Shown piece by piece: positions 13,916 through 14,143 of a DNA stretch of 14,143 nucleotides. The DNA is taken from positions 1-14,143 of the forward strand of contig DAOWAH010000019.1 in the NCBI GenBank assembly GCA_030634675.1, read 5' to 3'. Source of the stretch: Fidelibacterota bacterium. Its GTDB lineage: Bacteria > Marinisomatota > Marinisomatia > Marinisomatales > TCS56. The notes beneath the pieces are model-generated. The model had not been told where the DNA came from, ran no database searches, and saw nothing but the letters and a program-made list of their open reading frames with translations. The first letter of the stretch is position 1. Each line of letters opens with the position of its first letter. The position numbers were made by a program, and so were the translations under genes.

Positions 13916-14143
13916 TCATTCCTCTATTTTGACCTCAGTCGACAAGTGTCGATACCAGGTATAATACAGTCCAGTGGTTAAAGCCACAAGAATGATCCCT
14001 AGCACGCTCACATTCAGCCAGGTTTTGAAAATCAGGCTTAGCATGAACAGGAAGAAGACCACCTGCCACGGTACCGCCATGATCGTAGCAATAATATCTC
14101 GTTTGTTTTCCAAATCAATGCCGGTTTGCTGGTCGATGGATAA
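13916..14143 (-). CDS. C-terminal part of a membrane protein, 5' end outside window
   Basis: On the minus strand the frame is open from the right edge through to TGA at 13916-13918; the TTG at 14113 is not needed as a start, since the upstream codons read LSIDQQTGID without a stop. About 75 residues are visible: a polar stretch (DQQTGIDLENKRDI), two hydrophobic helices (about AVPWQVVFFLFMLSLIF and NVSVLGIILVALTTGLYYTW) joined by a short KTWL turn, and a charged tail (STEVKIEE). This may be the last two helices of a larger transporter; in this context a sugar symporter is possible, but nothing visible proves it. Its stop is one base from the amylase ATG, so it leads that gene in an operon. Confidence 0.65.
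   Translation of the reverse strand, partial: LSIDQQTGIDLENKRDIIATIMAVPWQVVFFLFMLSLIFKTWLNVSVLGIILVALTTGLYYTWYRHLSTEVKIEE

Noticed and set aside
1..14143. CRISPR array or tRNA/rRNA gene
   Set aside because: No regularly spaced 25-40 bp repeats and no cloverleaf or rRNA core sequence were seen on reading both strands; the only tandem repeat is the degenerate octamer at 3313.

Overview
The window reads like a chromosomal segment of an environmental bacterium of the FCB superphylum (Marinimicrobia / Calditrichota / Ignavibacteria-like). The main clue is the C-terminal sorting domain of the large amylase at 11017-13914 (core motif NYPNPFNPST and a final KKLVLLK), typical of cargo of the type IX secretion system in that group. 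Several genes have Shine-Dalgarno sites and ATG starts. No tRNA, rRNA, CRISPR array, integrase or transposase gene was seen.

Layout. 1-1857 (+): the 3' end of an outer-membrane beta-barrel gene, a hemolysin III/TrhA-type seven-helix membrane protein, a small four-helix membrane protein, and an alkyltransferase-like protein (Atl) whose ATG abuts the preceding stop codon. 1876-3135 (-): an MFS-like transporter convergent with Atl. 3136-3511: non-coding, with a degenerate octamer repeat. 3512-4447 (+): an unrecognised acidic protein followed by a DUF6125-like cysteine-rich protein.

4486-9264 is the start of a starch/glycogen-degradation locus: a lipoprotein GH13 amylase/neopullulanase (-) diverges across a 129-bp gap from a GH13 debranching enzyme (+), itself followed by a small membrane protein often labelled 'holin'. 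9265-10880 is a visibly more AT-rich cassette: a Rossmann NAD(P)-binding protein and a probable lipid-anchored flavodoxin, ending in a frameshifted 3' fragment of the same holin-like gene. The cassette is thus bounded by an intact gene and a displaced 3' copy, and palindromes lie at both ends. 11017-14143 (-): a 965-residue multidomain GH13 amylase with the type IX sorting tail, preceded by a membrane-protein gene that runs off the window.

Taken together (inference): the secreted type IX amylase attacks polymeric alpha-glucan outside the cell or at its surface; the two lipoprotein GH13 enzymes then cut linear and branched oligosaccharides on a membrane. No SusC/SusD pair is visible, and the uptake route may be the truncated membrane protein at the right edge or may lie outside. 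No clearly new defence or mobile system is visible; the most unusual structure is the flanked cassette at 9160-10880.
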